Origin: Candidatus Cloacimonadota bacterium
GTDB taxonomy: Bacteria; Cloacimonadota; Cloacimonadia; Cloacimonadales; Cloacimonadaceae
Reading direction: 5' to 3'
Assembly: GCA_012728875.1 (NCBI GenBank)
Contig: JAAYEF010000012.1
Coordinates: forward strand, 1-64,000
Length of the DNA: 64,000 bases
Below, piece after piece: positions 1 to 9,627 of this stretch. The notes beneath the pieces were generated by a model, which was not told where the DNA came from, did not search any database, and was given only the letters and a program-made list of their open reading frames with translations. The position numbers were made by a program, and so were the translations under genes. The first letter of the stretch is position 1. Every line of letters begins with the position of its first letter.

Positions 1-124
1 AAAATACTCCTGTGCGAACTGAATGTGAACGCTTGCGACGAACTTTGTCGGTAAGCCGTGTGCGGGAAAACCGCATGCACGGTTTGATGAGGGGGGCAGG
101 AAGAATATCCTGCCTCTACTCTAC
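1..124 (+). ncRNA. Group II intron, 3' end (domains V and VI)
   Basis: Bases 53-85 read as a group II domain V: an AGCCGTG arm, a GCGG stem capped by GAAA, then CCGC and CACGGTT closing the helix. Bases 86-124 read as domain VI, with GGCAGG (95-100) pairing with CCTGCC (109-114) around an A-rich loop. The intron appears to end at CTCTAC, position 124. The domain V sequence and the GATGAGGGGGG linker resemble bacterial group IIC-type introns. The 5' part, including any reverse transcriptase/maturase ORF, lies outside the window. Confidence 0.8.
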
Positions 125-810
125 CGGCATACACAAAATTTATCCTGAACCGAGTGGACAGCCTCTATATCCGGGCGGCGTTTTTTGAAAATGATACGGC
201 GGATTTTCCCGCTTTCATAGCTTTAAGCACAGGCGGTCGCTTCGGTCCAAACGATGAAATCCGGCTCAGGAAAAACTTCAACGACCTGTTTTTGCCGGAT
301 GCCTATGTTGTGAGCAATTTCGAAGCTGATGCAGAGGGATTCAACTCCATGGAACGCTTTGTGATCAAAGCTTCAATGGCAGCTCCCGATGCCGGGACCG
401 AAATACACTTCCGAAGCATCAGCATCAACGGCAACTACCGCTCCTACACCTTCACCCTTGGCGGAAGCCAGGACGATGTTTTGCGCTTGACCCCAAGCTT
501 GGAAGCGATGGTTGGCTCACTGGATGAGATTCATCCCCGTGAGAAAGGCCTCACCGGCATGCACCGTGGGCTGGAAATCATTCTGCTGATTACCTTTGCC
601 CTCATGATCACTTGGCTGGCCCAAAAACTGCTGGGTCAAAACTTTGCCCTGTACCGAAGCAGACGATCAAGGGGTCACCTTGGCTTCTTTCCACTTTTCA
701 TCATTGTGCTTGCAGTTATGGTTGGATTCTCATTTCTGCTGGTAACCTGTCAGAATCGGAAAAGCATAAACCCTGGCGGTACTGGAATTACGGAAAGATC
801 GTGGAAATAA
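125..810 (+). CDS. 3' exon of an intron-interrupted gene; protein of unknown function with two C-terminal membrane segments
   Basis: The reading frame is already open where the intron ends, and its last upstream stop lies inside the intron (52-54). This is therefore the 3' exon of a gene whose 5' exon is outside the window; the GTG at 154 need not be a start. Numbered from that GTG, residues 1-130 look beta-rich and soluble. Two hydrophobic segments follow (about 139-157 and 178-198), joined by a very basic loop (YRSRRSRGH). That arrangement suggests an extracytoplasmic domain anchored by a membrane hairpin. I do not recognise the family. If the intron still splices, the mature protein would be intact; if not, this is a disrupted gene. 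Confidence 0.6.
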
Positions 811-837
811 ATCCTGGAATAAATTAGTGATGAAAAA

Positions 838-857
838 GGCCCGGTTTTTGCCGGGCC
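838..857. terminator. Bidirectional terminator hairpin
   Basis: GGCCCGG (838-844) pairs with CCGGGCC (851-857) around a TTTTTG loop. The stem is flanked by an A-run on the left and a T-rich stretch on the right. It sits between convergent genes, so it could serve both. Confidence 0.7.
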
Positions 858-881
858 CATTCTTTTACAGTCTTTCTGGTT

Positions 882-3800
882 TTATTTTGTTGAAATCCCG
901 TTGGCGCTGCAGGCGATAACCTTGTAAAAAAGTCTGGGATGGGTCAAGGGTCCATTCCACCAAGTGTTGGCGGTTTCACCCAGAAGGACATATTCACCCC
1001 AGGGTTCGTTGCAAGCCCAAACCATATAGTGAGTGGCGTTTTGCACTGCGGGCCACTCCAGCTTGACTGTGGGGCTGGCGGTTTCTGTCAATGACATCGT
1101 AAGTTCAGGTGCACCAAGCCAGTTCAGGTTTACCAAGACTTCAACAGCAGCTTGGGCGCTGTCTGTACCATCGCTGACCGTGAAAACCAGGTTTTCGCTG
1201 CCATGCCAGTTTGGAGTGGCGGTGAAAAGGACGTTTAAGCCGTTGATTTCAACGTTGATGTTGTTTTCGCCGTCGCAGGAGAGGGTGAGTTCGTCTCCAT
1301 CCGGGTCATGCACAAAGTCGGCAAAATCCACCAGCAGGCTGCCATTCATGTCAAATTCGAAATATGCGGGCAGGCTGATTGCGGGCGGGTTGTTTGTGGT
1401 ATAAATTGTTAATTTCAGGTTTGGCCTTATGTTGCTTCGAGATCCGCCATGAAAGACGTCGCCCATATTACTAGTGTCGGTGCGGCCAAAGATATAGCCG
1501 TTGGAAATCTGGGTGTAGCGAGTGGAGCCGGTGTTGCTTGCGGAGCCAATGCGGTCGAAAGCGGTGTCCACCACGATGTTTTCCTCTCCGTTCCACTGGA
1601 AAGGCTGATCCAGTTCCAGCATGTTCCAGCCAAGGCTTTGCGGATGCCATGAGTCCACATTCCACACCTGGGTCAGGTTTGCCGCTGGGATCCACGCCGC
1701 TACATTTTGAGAAGTGGTGTGTCCCATGCGGATGAGATAGTTGATCATTTGCAGAGCAGGAGCTTGAGCCACATCGAAGCCGATGTGGGTGATGGTGGCG
1801 GGACCGCTGATGCCCAGAGCGTTCAGTTCGGCTTTGGTGTAAACGGACTGACCGTGCAGGCTTTGCTTGGAAACGTTGACGGGACAGCCGTCGGTGCCGC
1901 CGCTGGCGGTGCTGCCCTGGCCAAGAGTGATTTCCACAGGGGTGCCGATCACCAGATTGTGGGCGGCATCTGCAATATACTGTCCGGCTTGAGCATGAAA
2001 AGCAAGCCCAACAACGGTTGTGACGGGAATGGAAGGATCCGCGCTCAGATTGAAAGTGAGAACATGCTGGCCGTTGGCGCCAATGCTTTGGAACGGTGTG
2101 GAATCATTCAGAATGGTGATGCCGGGTGTGCTGCAGCTCAAGGTGCCCAATCCCGCCAAAGTGGCGGCGCTGCCATTGTTTTTCAGCACGATGGAAATGG
2201 TGGCATTTTCGCCAGGATCGAGGTTTCCATTGTTGTTTCCGCTGTCCAGCAGTTCGATTTGAGCAAACTCCAGTTCCGGCGCCTTCAGGTTCAGGCTGAA
2301 TTCGTGGCTCCAGGGTCCAAAACCGCTCATCGTCATGGTGATGATGAAATCCGCCTGGGTTGTGTTGACGATATCGTCGGCAATGGTGATGGAGAAAGCG
2401 TGGTTTACAGAAGTGGAGGCGTTCACCGCCAGGCTGTTGATCTGGTGTGAGGAGTTGGTAATCGTGATACCCGGGGTCACACAGCTCAGAACGGCGGAAA
2501 GGTTTGTGGCGGGGCCGTTTCCGCTGTTTTTATAGGTAACGTTGAGCCAGCCGTTTTCGTTGTATTCGGGGCTGTTGTTGTTCGCGTCGACGTAGGTCAG
2601 GCTGGTGATTTCCATTTCTGGCATATTGTTTAGAATCACGGGGATTTGGTTGATGAGTGTGATTCGGTTTTGGGCTGTTATCACCAGAGTGGCGGTTCCG
2701 GGACCGCTGAAAGCCGTGATGGGCAGACTGAGGCTTCCATTGGCGTTGGTGATGGCGGAGCCGTGGATCACGCCGTTTTGGCTGATGGCGACTCTGGAAT
2801 AGGGCGCGGCGCCGGTGACTTCAAAAGTTGTGTCGCCAATGTAAATCTGAGCGGGATAGCTGGCATTGTTCGCAGTGGGAACGCCCAAATACATGGAAAG
2901 AGAGGGATCGCCCATGATGTGATAGATTTCCCAATAGTAGTTGCGCAAAGAACTGCCGCTTTGATTAACAGCCATATTGCCCATGAAAACGTTTTCGCCC
3001 AGGGTGGTCGCCCAGTTTGAATAAGCTTCCTGATGGGTGTGAAAAAGCGCGTCGTAGGCGCCAAGTTTGCTGGAATTGTAAGATGGCGCGCTGCCATTGA
3101 TGCCGGTCTTGTAACCAACAGCCCAGTAATAGTCTTCATTCCAATAGGTGCTGTTGATGCCGCCGATATAGGCAACTCCGCCTGCATTGTCTTTGCGGAT
3201 CACCGCTTCGCCGAAACAGACAGAGCTATAGTTGAACCAGTTTGTGATGCAGCAGTTTCCAACCATCACGCCGTATTTTCCGGTGTTGGTCATGGCATTT
3301 ACATGCGATGTGGTGAAAGACGGATCATACCAGGAAGTTTCACTTCCATGAGCGGTGTAGTTTATGAAAGCCCTGCCTTCATTGGCTTGGGCTCTGATAT
3401 TAGCTGCGTTTTGTCCGGATGCGGGATAGAGATAGTTGTTGCTGGTGATTCCATTGGCGGAATTGAAATATTGAGAGGTGGCATAGTTGATGGCGCCGTT
3501 GCCATGAGTGGAGGCGTAACTTGCATCAACGCCAGCGATGAGGATGGTTTTGCCCAGATAGCTGAGGTCCGGCATCTGGGTTTTTTCATAGGTGATGGTT
3601 TTGTTGATCACGTTGCTGAGTTCCGTGATGCTGGATACGGAAAAGCGGCCGTGATACATTTCGGGCAGATAATCATTTCCGTTCAGGCGCACGTAAAATT
3701 GGTCTGTGATGTGACCGCTTGGGCTCACGGTGCTGGAATTGGGTTTCACCTGGATGGTGCCGGATTCATCACCGATGATGAGCAAATATGTGGGTGCAGG

Positions 3801-4730
3801 GTCAGAGGATGTGGCGGCGTTCCAAACGCTTTGCATGTAGCTCTTGATGGCGGTGCTGGTGTTTGCCATGGTTCCGCCGCTTCCAACAGTGGCAACGGTT
3901 ACGGCGATGCCCTGCTGGGTTTTCCAATCCACGAAACTTTGGATGTGGCTGGTGTAACCCACCGGGCAGAGGATCACCATTTTGGAAGGATGGCGCACCA
4001 ACTGGGTGCGGGAGCCGCTGTCCCAGTTTAGAAGAGTCTGAGCATAGAGTTTGTCGAACTCCCAGGAGGCGGTTTTTTCCAGCATTTCGCTGGTGGCAAA
4101 AAGATCCGGATCTTCAAACTCCACTTGCAGTTCCAAGTTTTCCATCACCTGCAGGGAGCCATTCACAGGGTCGTAGCGCACCGGATAAAATTCAAGGGCA
4201 AAAACCCTCACTCCGCGCATGATGCCGACTTCCTCCACCCGCACCCAATCACGGGTTCGGAAACTTTCATTGGCATAGGCTTCCTGGTTGATTTCAAAAG
4301 GTATGGTGGCAAGATCTGCAGATTTTGAAACGGGTGCCTGAGCCGGCATGATTGGATGTAGAAGCCGGTTGGAAGCGGTGTCCAGGCTACGGATGGAACG
4401 GGAGTTTTGCTTGAGATTCACCTTTGCGCCCAGAGGCACATAAATCATCTCGCGGCGCATGGGCAGTTTGGGTTCGCCAACTTCGTTGGTGTGCCCCCAG
4501 CCTTCAACGAAAAGCTCGTCAAAAAGCCCTTCTTTGGTCTGCACTTCGCGGATTTGGATGTGTCCCAGGCTGAAATTGACGTCAAAGCCATAATCGCTGT
4601 TATTGCTCAGAATCAGTTGATTTGAGCTTGATTCCAGCTCAATTTGCCTGTTTTGAGCAAAAAGTCCCAGACTGATGACAAGCAAAGTCAACACGAGGAC
4701 TAATGCTTTGGCTGGCTTAAAGTTAAACAT
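882..4730 (-). CDS. Secreted C25 (gingipain-type) cysteine peptidase with Ig-like, choice-of-anchor and FN3 modules
   Basis: This 1282-residue protein starts with a signal peptide (about 1-25, ending LGLFAQ) and a propeptide-like beta domain (27-245). The Peptidase_C25 catalytic domain follows (about 246-680). The expected His is H461 in NYTAHGSE and the Cys is C493 or C494 in VGNCCI; gingipains use a Cys/His pair for extracellular proteolysis. After it come CARDB/Ig-like repeats (700-980), a sandwich module also found in the genes at 30307 and 40215 (about 985-1130), a cadherin-like segment and a terminal FN3-like domain. It has no NPFNP sorting domain, unlike the C25 peptidase at 14834. Start: AAAGGAG lies six bases before the ATG. 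It is probably monocistronic; a terminator from the upstream hydrolase lies before it. Confidence 0.88.
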   Translation of the reverse strand: MFNFKPAKALVLVLTLLVISLGLFAQNRQIELESSSNQLILSNNSDYGFDVNFSLGHIQIREVQTKEGLFDELFVEGWGHTNEVGEPKLPMRREMIYVPLGAKVNLKQNSRSIRSLDTASNRLLHPIMPAQAPVSKSADLATIPFEINQEAYANESFRTRDWVRVEEVGIMRGVRVFALEFYPVRYDPVNGSLQVMENLELQVEFEDPDLFATSEMLEKTASWEFDKLYAQTLLNWDSGSRTQLVRHPSKMVILCPVGYTSHIQSFVDWKTQQGIAVTVATVGSGGTMANTSTAIKSYMQSVWNAATSSDPAPTYLLIIGDESGTIQVKPNSSTVSPSGHITDQFYVRLNGNDYLPEMYHGRFSVSSITELSNVINKTITYEKTQMPDLSYLGKTILIAGVDASYASTHGNGAINYATSQYFNSANGITSNNYLYPASGQNAANIRAQANEGRAFINYTAHGSETSWYDPSFTTSHVNAMTNTGKYGVMVGNCCITNWFNYSSVCFGEAVIRKDNAGGVAYIGGINSTYWNEDYYWAVGYKTGINGSAPSYNSSKLGAYDALFHTHQEAYSNWATTLGENVFMGNMAVNQSGSSLRNYYWEIYHIMGDPSLSMYLGVPTANNASYPAQIYIGDTTFEVTGAAPYSRVAISQNGVIHGSAITNANGSLSLPITAFSGPGTATLVITAQNRITLINQIPVILNNMPEMEITSLTYVDANNNSPEYNENGWLNVTYKNSGNGPATNLSAVLSCVTPGITITNSSHQINSLAVNASTSVNHAFSITIADDIVNTTQADFIITMTMSGFGPWSHEFSLNLKAPELEFAQIELLDSGNNNGNLDPGENATISIVLKNNGSAATLAGLGTLSCSTPGITILNDSTPFQSIGANGQHVLTFNLSADPSIPVTTVVGLAFHAQAGQYIADAAHNLVIGTPVEITLGQGSTASGGTDGCPVNVSKQSLHGQSVYTKAELNALGISGPATITHIGFDVAQAPALQMINYLIRMGHTTSQNVAAWIPAANLTQVWNVDSWHPQSLGWNMLELDQPFQWNGEENIVVDTAFDRIGSASNTGSTRYTQISNGYIFGRTDTSNMGDVFHGGSRSNIRPNLKLTIYTTNNPPAISLPAYFEFDMNGSLLVDFADFVHDPDGDELTLSCDGENNINVEINGLNVLFTATPNWHGSENLVFTVSDGTDSAQAAVEVLVNLNWLGAPELTMSLTETASPTVKLEWPAVQNATHYMVWACNEPWGEYVLLGETANTWWNGPLTHPRLFYKVIACSANGISTK

Positions 4731-4817
4731 GTATAGCTCCTTTAAAAAGCGGGATTGTTACTCTGGAGAATTGTATTCTGTTGCAATTATTGAGCCAGAA
4801 AACATGGACAAAAAAGA

Positions 4818-4842
4818 CCCGGAGCCGCATCTCAGCTCCGGG
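4818..4842 (-). terminator. Rho-independent terminator of the alpha/beta hydrolase gene
   Basis: CCCGGAGC (4818-4825) pairs with GCTCCGGG (4835-4842). On the minus strand the stem is followed by CTTTTTTG, a proper T-run, 17 bases after the hydrolase stop. Confidence 0.8.
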
Positions 4843-4858
4843 TTAAGCCATATTGGGA

Positions 4859-6250
4859 TTATTTACCTTTAACTGTCTCCCAAATCCAATCTGAGATCAG
4901 CTCCAAAGCCACAGGGGAGAAGGTTTGCGTGATGTTCACATATTCCGCCGGCAGACCGCTTTCGCTTTCTTGGAAAAGATGGTTCAAGCCAGGCATCTCT
5001 TGCAAGGTGATATCCTTGTTTCCACCCTTTTTGAGCGCCGCTTCGATGGCGGAAAGGTTGGGTTCATAGGGCACTTGCAGGTCTTTGGTGCCGTTCAAAG
5101 CCAAAACAGGGCATTTTGTCTTTTCAAGCCATTCGGCGGGGTCGAGCCTGATGAAATCGAACATCCAGGGGCTGCAGATCGTATCCATCTGCTGTTTGAA
5201 AAGCTGGTCGTAAGTCATGCCAGCGGGGATGGTGATGCTGCCATCGTCCATCCTTTCCTTCAGAAAGACTGCAAAATCCTCTTCAAAGCTTTCCAGTTCT
5301 GAGGCTTGGATCACCAGTTCAAAGGCTTCGGCATTCACTTTCAGGGTTTGAGCCAGTTCATCTTTGTCTATACCGGAAGCTTTGAAAATATGTTCCTGCT
5401 GCATGAGGAGCAGCTTGTCGCCACGCACTCCGGTGCCAGCCAAAAGTACGATGAAACCCAGATCCTTGTTCTGAGCGGCAACGATGGGGGCGATGATGCC
5501 GCCCTCGCTGTGGCCGATCATGCCAATTTTGCCAATATCCTGGCGGGTTTTCAAATACTTCACCGCACTTTGGGCATCCAGCGCAAAATCGAAGGTGTTG
5601 GCTTCATCATGCACGCCTCCGGAGCCGCCAACACCGCGGTCATCATAGCGCAAAACCGCAATTCCCTTGCGGGTGAGATGGTCTGCGATCACCAAAAACG
5701 GCTTGTGGCCCAAAATTTCTTCATCCCTGTTTTGCGGACCGCTGCCGCTGACCAGCACCACTGCGGGGAAAGGTCCCTCACCCTCTGGCAGAGTCAGGGT
5801 TCCGGCAAGATTAAAGCCCGCTTCACGGTTCGGGAAAATCACTTCCTCCTCCCGGTAGGGAAAAGGCGCTTTAGGCTCTTGGGGACGCTCATAAACCGGA
5901 GCTGCAAGTTCTTCGCGTTTAAGCATTAAGGGAATCTCCATCGGGCCTTGATGGAAGCTGCCCTGCAGGGCTTCATCCTCCAGTTTTCCGCTGTAGCTGA
6001 GCGGGGGAGCATCCAGCACAATTTCCACCCAACCGTCCAAAAAGCTGACCCGGCTGGCTGGGAGCCCGAAGGCGTCCTGGTCCGGGCTGTCCATTGTGGC
6101 GGTAAAGCCCTCATCGCTTTTTTCGATGTGAAACACCAGACGAAACTTTTGTCCGCCCGCATCCAGCATCCCGTTCCAAGTTCCGGTGATATCCTGCGCT
6201 CCCAGGATGGCAAAGGCCAACACAAGCAGCGCCAACAGCATCATTTTCAT
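4859..6250 (-). CDS. Exported alpha/beta hydrolase (dienelactone hydrolase/prolyl-peptidase-like)
   Basis: A 463-residue protein with a signal peptide (about 1-18, ending AILGAQ). A small beta domain (20-110) precedes an alpha/beta hydrolase fold. The nucleophile elbow is GHSEGG, the acid lies near NGTKDLQVP, and the His is in GLNHLF close to the C-terminus, so the Ser-Asp-His triad is complete. The oxyanion region SGSGPQNRDE resembles the family annotated as alpha/beta hydrolases of the BAAT/acyl-CoA thioester or DLH type. An exported esterase or peptidase is likely; the substrate cannot be read from sequence. Start: GGAG six bases before the ATG. A TTGACA lies at 6318-6313 on the minus strand but its -10 is poor. 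Confidence 0.85.
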   Translation of the reverse strand: MKMMLLALLVLAFAILGAQDITGTWNGMLDAGGQKFRLVFHIEKSDEGFTATMDSPDQDAFGLPASRVSFLDGWVEIVLDAPPLSYSGKLEDEALQGSFHQGPMEIPLMLKREELAAPVYERPQEPKAPFPYREEEVIFPNREAGFNLAGTLTLPEGEGPFPAVVLVSGSGPQNRDEEILGHKPFLVIADHLTRKGIAVLRYDDRGVGGSGGVHDEANTFDFALDAQSAVKYLKTRQDIGKIGMIGHSEGGIIAPIVAAQNKDLGFIVLLAGTGVRGDKLLLMQQEHIFKASGIDKDELAQTLKVNAEAFELVIQASELESFEEDFAVFLKERMDDGSITIPAGMTYDQLFKQQMDTICSPWMFDFIRLDPAEWLEKTKCPVLALNGTKDLQVPYEPNLSAIEAALKKGGNKDITLQEMPGLNHLFQESESGLPAEYVNITQTFSPVALELISDWIWETVKGK

Positions 6251-6468
6251 CTCTTTCTCCTCGTTTGTTAAAATATCCTTTCATCTTCCATGTTTTGAAA
6301 ATGAGGCGCATCTGTCAAGCAAAAATCCCGCTGGTTTGGGGATTAACGGAGATATCAGTGAAGCAAACCGAGGCTGGAAACTGATTTTGCCCAATCATAA
6401 ATCAGTTCAAGCCTCTTTAGCCGGGCTCTGTCATATACGAACTTCCACTGGGAAAAACATTTCCGCAG

Positions 6469-6496
6469 TTGACAAATACCGCATCTGGATTATATT
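6469..6496 (+). promoter_or_regulatory. Sigma70-type promoter for the MATE gene
   Basis: TTGACA (6469-6474) and TATATT (6491-6496) are separated by 16 bases, 29 bases upstream of the ATG at 6526. The TTG of the -35 box would otherwise look like an in-frame start codon for the next gene. Confidence 0.65.
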
Positions 6497-6525
6497 GGTT
6501 TGCTAAGGTAAAAATCAATCAAGCA

Positions 6526-7920
6526 ATGACAAAGAAAAACATTTACGTTCTGGAAGCAATGCCTGTTTCAAAGGCAATTCTCAATCTCGCCCTGCCCAGC
6601 GTGCTGAGCATGTTGGTGAATATTCTGTACAATCTGACAGACACATTTTTCATCGGCAAGCTCAACGACCAGGCGTTGGTGGCAGCGGTGTCCATTTCCA
6701 TGCCTTTGTTCAGTTTCCAGATGGCAATATCAGGAATTTTCGGGGTTGGCGGCGCCAGCTATCTTTCCCGGCTCTTGGGCAGGAAGGAATATCACAAGGC
6801 CCGCGAAACCACCAGTACCGCCGTATTCAGTTCTTTGATCGTATCGATCATTCTGGGTGTGGCGGGGATTTTGTCCATCCCGCTGTTTTTGAAGGCTGTG
6901 GGAGCCACCTCGGAAACCATGCTTCCCGCCAGCCAATATATGTATTGGCTTTTGCTGGGCAGCCCCTTTGTCATTTTGAAATTCACTCTGGTTCAGCTTG
7001 TGCGCGCTGAAGGAGCCGCGAGAGAAGCCATGTATGGACTTTTTATCGGCACCGGCGCAAACATAATTCTTGACCCTGTCTTCATATTTGGCTTGAACAT
7101 GGGTGTAACCGGAGCCGCCATCGCCACCGTGATTGGTCAGGGCTTGGGCATGGCATACTACATTTACTACTACCACAGTAAAAACGCCGTGGCAGCGCCA
7201 TCCTGGAAGCTTTTCCATCCCCGCTGGAGTATCTACCGCGAAATTTTGCTCATCGGAGTTCCCGCTTCCATCAGCCAGATCATGATGAGCGTGGGAAACA
7301 CCGTATCCTACAACCTGGCCTCCATTTATGGCGTGAGCGCGGTTGCCGCATTGGGCGTGGCTTCGCGGGTGTTTTCCATCCCCATCTTTGTGTTCATCGG
7401 CGTTTCCATCGGAGTGCAGGCGCTCATCGGCTTCAACTATGGAGCAGGCAACTATCCCAGGCTCAAAAAAGCCCTACTTTCCGCCGTGCTGATCAACCTG
7501 GGACTCAGCGTGATTTTCACTCTGATGTTTGTGATTTTCCCGCGTGCGCTGATTGGAACGTTCATCAAGGACGAGGAAATCCTTGCTTTCGGCTGCAAAG
7601 TGCTGCGAGCCTATGTGTTCGCCATTCCCTTCGCCGGAGTGGGAATGATCCTGATGAACAGCCTCCAGGCGATGGGAAAGGCCTTGCCTGCCTTCATCGT
7701 ATCCATCTCGAGGCAGGGGCTGATCTATATCCCAGCCCTTTTCATCCTGAAAAGCCTTTTCGGCTTCGACGGGCTCATCTTTGCCATGCCTGTGTCGGAC
7801 TTTCTGATCACCGTGCTGTCCGGCATCTTTGTGGTGACCATTGTAAACAAGCTGCAATACACCGTTCCCGCACCCTCATCGCAGGAATACATTTTGCCCA
7901 TGCCGGCGGATGAGGCTTAA
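6526..7920 (+). CDS. MATE family multidrug/Na+ efflux transporter
   Basis: A 464-residue inner-membrane protein with about 12 hydrophobic segments and the MATE duplication. The N-terminal half carries LPSVLSMLVNILYNLTDTFF and GVGGASYLSRLLG; the second half repeats the pattern (GVPASISQIMMSVGN). MATE proteins export organic cations or drugs by Na+ or H+ antiport. I moved the start to the ATG at 6526 because the upstream TTG at 6469 is part of a -35 box and 19 codons would lie within the promoter. The protein then begins MTKKNIYVLEAMPVSKAI, the usual pattern of a short N-tail and first helix. It is a single gene; the next gene is convergent. Confidence 0.9.
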   Translation: MTKKNIYVLEAMPVSKAILNLALPSVLSMLVNILYNLTDTFFIGKLNDQALVAAVSISMPLFSFQMAISGIFGVGGASYLSRLLGRKEYHKARETTSTAVFSSLIVSIILGVAGILSIPLFLKAVGATSETMLPASQYMYWLLLGSPFVILKFTLVQLVRAEGAAREAMYGLFIGTGANIILDPVFIFGLNMGVTGAAIATVIGQGLGMAYYIYYYHSKNAVAAPSWKLFHPRWSIYREILLIGVPASISQIMMSVGNTVSYNLASIYGVSAVAALGVASRVFSIPIFVFIGVSIGVQALIGFNYGAGNYPRLKKALLSAVLINLGLSVIFTLMFVIFPRALIGTFIKDEEILAFGCKVLRAYVFAIPFAGVGMILMNSLQAMGKALPAFIVSISRQGLIYIPALFILKSLFGFDGLIFAMPVSDFLITVLSGIFVVTIVNKLQYTVPAPSSQEYILPMPADEA

Positions 7921-7967
7921 ACCAAGCCGCCATGCCGTGAAAGGGCTAAGTGTAGGCTCTCTACCGC

Positions 7968-9416
7968 TTAATACGACACCTTAACAAAGTAAAAATAGTT
8001 TCTGTCGTTCATAATCGGACCCACCCAGGAAACCCTTGATCCTGTCTGGCTGAAAGATCCCTGATTGCTAACGTTGATCCAGATCCAGCTATCCGGATAA
8101 GGGGAGGCATACACATTGTAATTACCCAAACCGTAGGCGTCCCAGCTGAGTTTGATGCGTTCCGGGATAAAGCCAAATGCATCCAATTTTTCAATGGTCA
8201 AATTTTTGGGAGCATAGGGAATGTACCAAGCTGAAAAGCTTTTGTCGCTCTGATTTGAGGAAACATTGCTCAAGCTGATGAATCCAGGATCCATGGCATA
8301 ATCCGCCTTGCTGGCTGCAATGGTTCCAGACCACCAATATGGAACCGTCAAAGTGTAGCCTCCCAAAGTCCCGGTCGTAGTGCTGTAACCACCGCTGGCA
8401 GTGATGGTTGCTCCTGACACTGCCGATTGGGGATACTGCAAATTGGGCCTTCTAACGTTGCCGCTGATCGTGTATGTGGGCGCTGGTGCGAGCTCTATGA
8501 CTCCCACGCCGTAATGCTGCATCCCGCTGTAGGAACCACCCCACTGCATGCTGTGCATTTGATGGTCCCAGGTGTCATGCACATAAATGGTGTTCGAAGT
8601 GCTTTCATAGCCCACTCCCAGCATGCTGTGACCTGAAATTTGGATAATCACGGGTCTGCCTGCATTTATCTCGGCTTTATACTGATCGAGAGTGAAGCCG
8701 AAGCCCGTATCGACATGTCCGTAAATATATTGGTTATAGTTTTGGATCACGGTATAGCCGCGGGATTCAAAAAACAACCTCAAGCCGTGGGTTCCATCTC
8801 TGCCGCGTGGAGTATCGTTTTCACAGTCCGAATAGTCGTGTATAGCACTGCCGTTTGTGTAATTATAGAATGTGGTGCCACCATCAATGTTGCCCCACCA
8901 GTCCTGATTCGTGCCCATGAAGTCTGCGGTACAGTCAGCATATGTGCCGGTGGGGTTTCCGCTGCCAAAGGGATCATTTCCGGATTGTCCACTCCCCCTC
9001 CAAAAACGGTTAACATGACCCTGCGTGGTAAGCCCATCATAGCCCTGTTGGGTGGCGCTGAGCGGGCATTCTCCGCTGCCCCAACTGCCATTGTTCAAAG
9101 GCATTTTGCCACCGTTTGTGGGTCCGGTGTACATGCGCAGATAATTTTTGCGATCATAATATCCCGCCATCATGGCCGCGGCGGTGGCGGAACAGCCGTA
9201 ACACCAGTCAAAAGCAGGCACTTCGCTCAAAACCACGGAAGCGCGGGTGAGTTGTGCCACGGGACCGGGTTCTCTAAGGTGTTCCGGTATTCCGGGAACA
9301 ACCACGCGATCAACCAAACGTCCTTCGGAATCGACATACCGCTCAACAAGGTTTTCCAAGGCGGCGAGACCAAAAACCAGAAACACCGCCAGTGAAAGCA
9401 ATAGCATCTTTTTCAT
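7968..9416 (-). CDS. Secreted C39-like cysteine peptidase with Ig-like and FN3-like tail
   Basis: A 482-residue protein (from the ATG at 9416) with a signal peptide (about 1-20). The catalytic region begins at about residue 62; WCYGCSATAAAMMAGYYD contains the likely nucleophile Cys (C75), and the His lies in SGHSMLGVGYES. This matches the Peptidase_C39_2 papain-like fold. A carboxypeptidase-regulatory-like beta domain follows (TISGNVRRP onwards), then a C-terminal FN3-like domain ending FYFVKVSY, the same terminal domain type as four other secreted proteins here. A GTG at 9422 is also possible, but GGAG is only three bases from it and nine from the ATG. The substrate is unknown. Confidence 0.8.
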   Translation of the reverse strand: MKKMLLLSLAVFLVFGLAALENLVERYVDSEGRLVDRVVVPGIPEHLREPGPVAQLTRASVVLSEVPAFDWCYGCSATAAAMMAGYYDRKNYLRMYTGPTNGGKMPLNNGSWGSGECPLSATQQGYDGLTTQGHVNRFWRGSGQSGNDPFGSGNPTGTYADCTADFMGTNQDWWGNIDGGTTFYNYTNGSAIHDYSDCENDTPRGRDGTHGLRLFFESRGYTVIQNYNQYIYGHVDTGFGFTLDQYKAEINAGRPVIIQISGHSMLGVGYESTSNTIYVHDTWDHQMHSMQWGGSYSGMQHYGVGVIELAPAPTYTISGNVRRPNLQYPQSAVSGATITASGGYSTTTGTLGGYTLTVPYWWSGTIAASKADYAMDPGFISLSNVSSNQSDKSFSAWYIPYAPKNLTIEKLDAFGFIPERIKLSWDAYGLGNYNVYASPYPDSWIWINVSNQGSFSQTGSRVSWVGPIMNDRNYFYFVKVSY

Positions 9417-9627
9417 GTTCACATACTCCTTTGAAAAAAATTGAATTGGATGATGAATCTCGTATCAACATATATTCGTCAAGTGTTTTATTTTGATCAC
9501 TTAAAAGGTTAAACCGTATTATCTGTTGACAAAACTGAACACTTACAATTCTGGGTAAGACAAACTCGTTTTGGCGCGGCAGGCTTGCTGTCCAGTGCCG
9601 AAAACCCAGACTTATCAAGGACACAAA

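Noticed and set aside
6469-6528. A TTG start 19 codons upstream for the MATE gene
   Set aside because: The TTG belongs to a TTGACA -35 box with a good -10 (TATATT) downstream.
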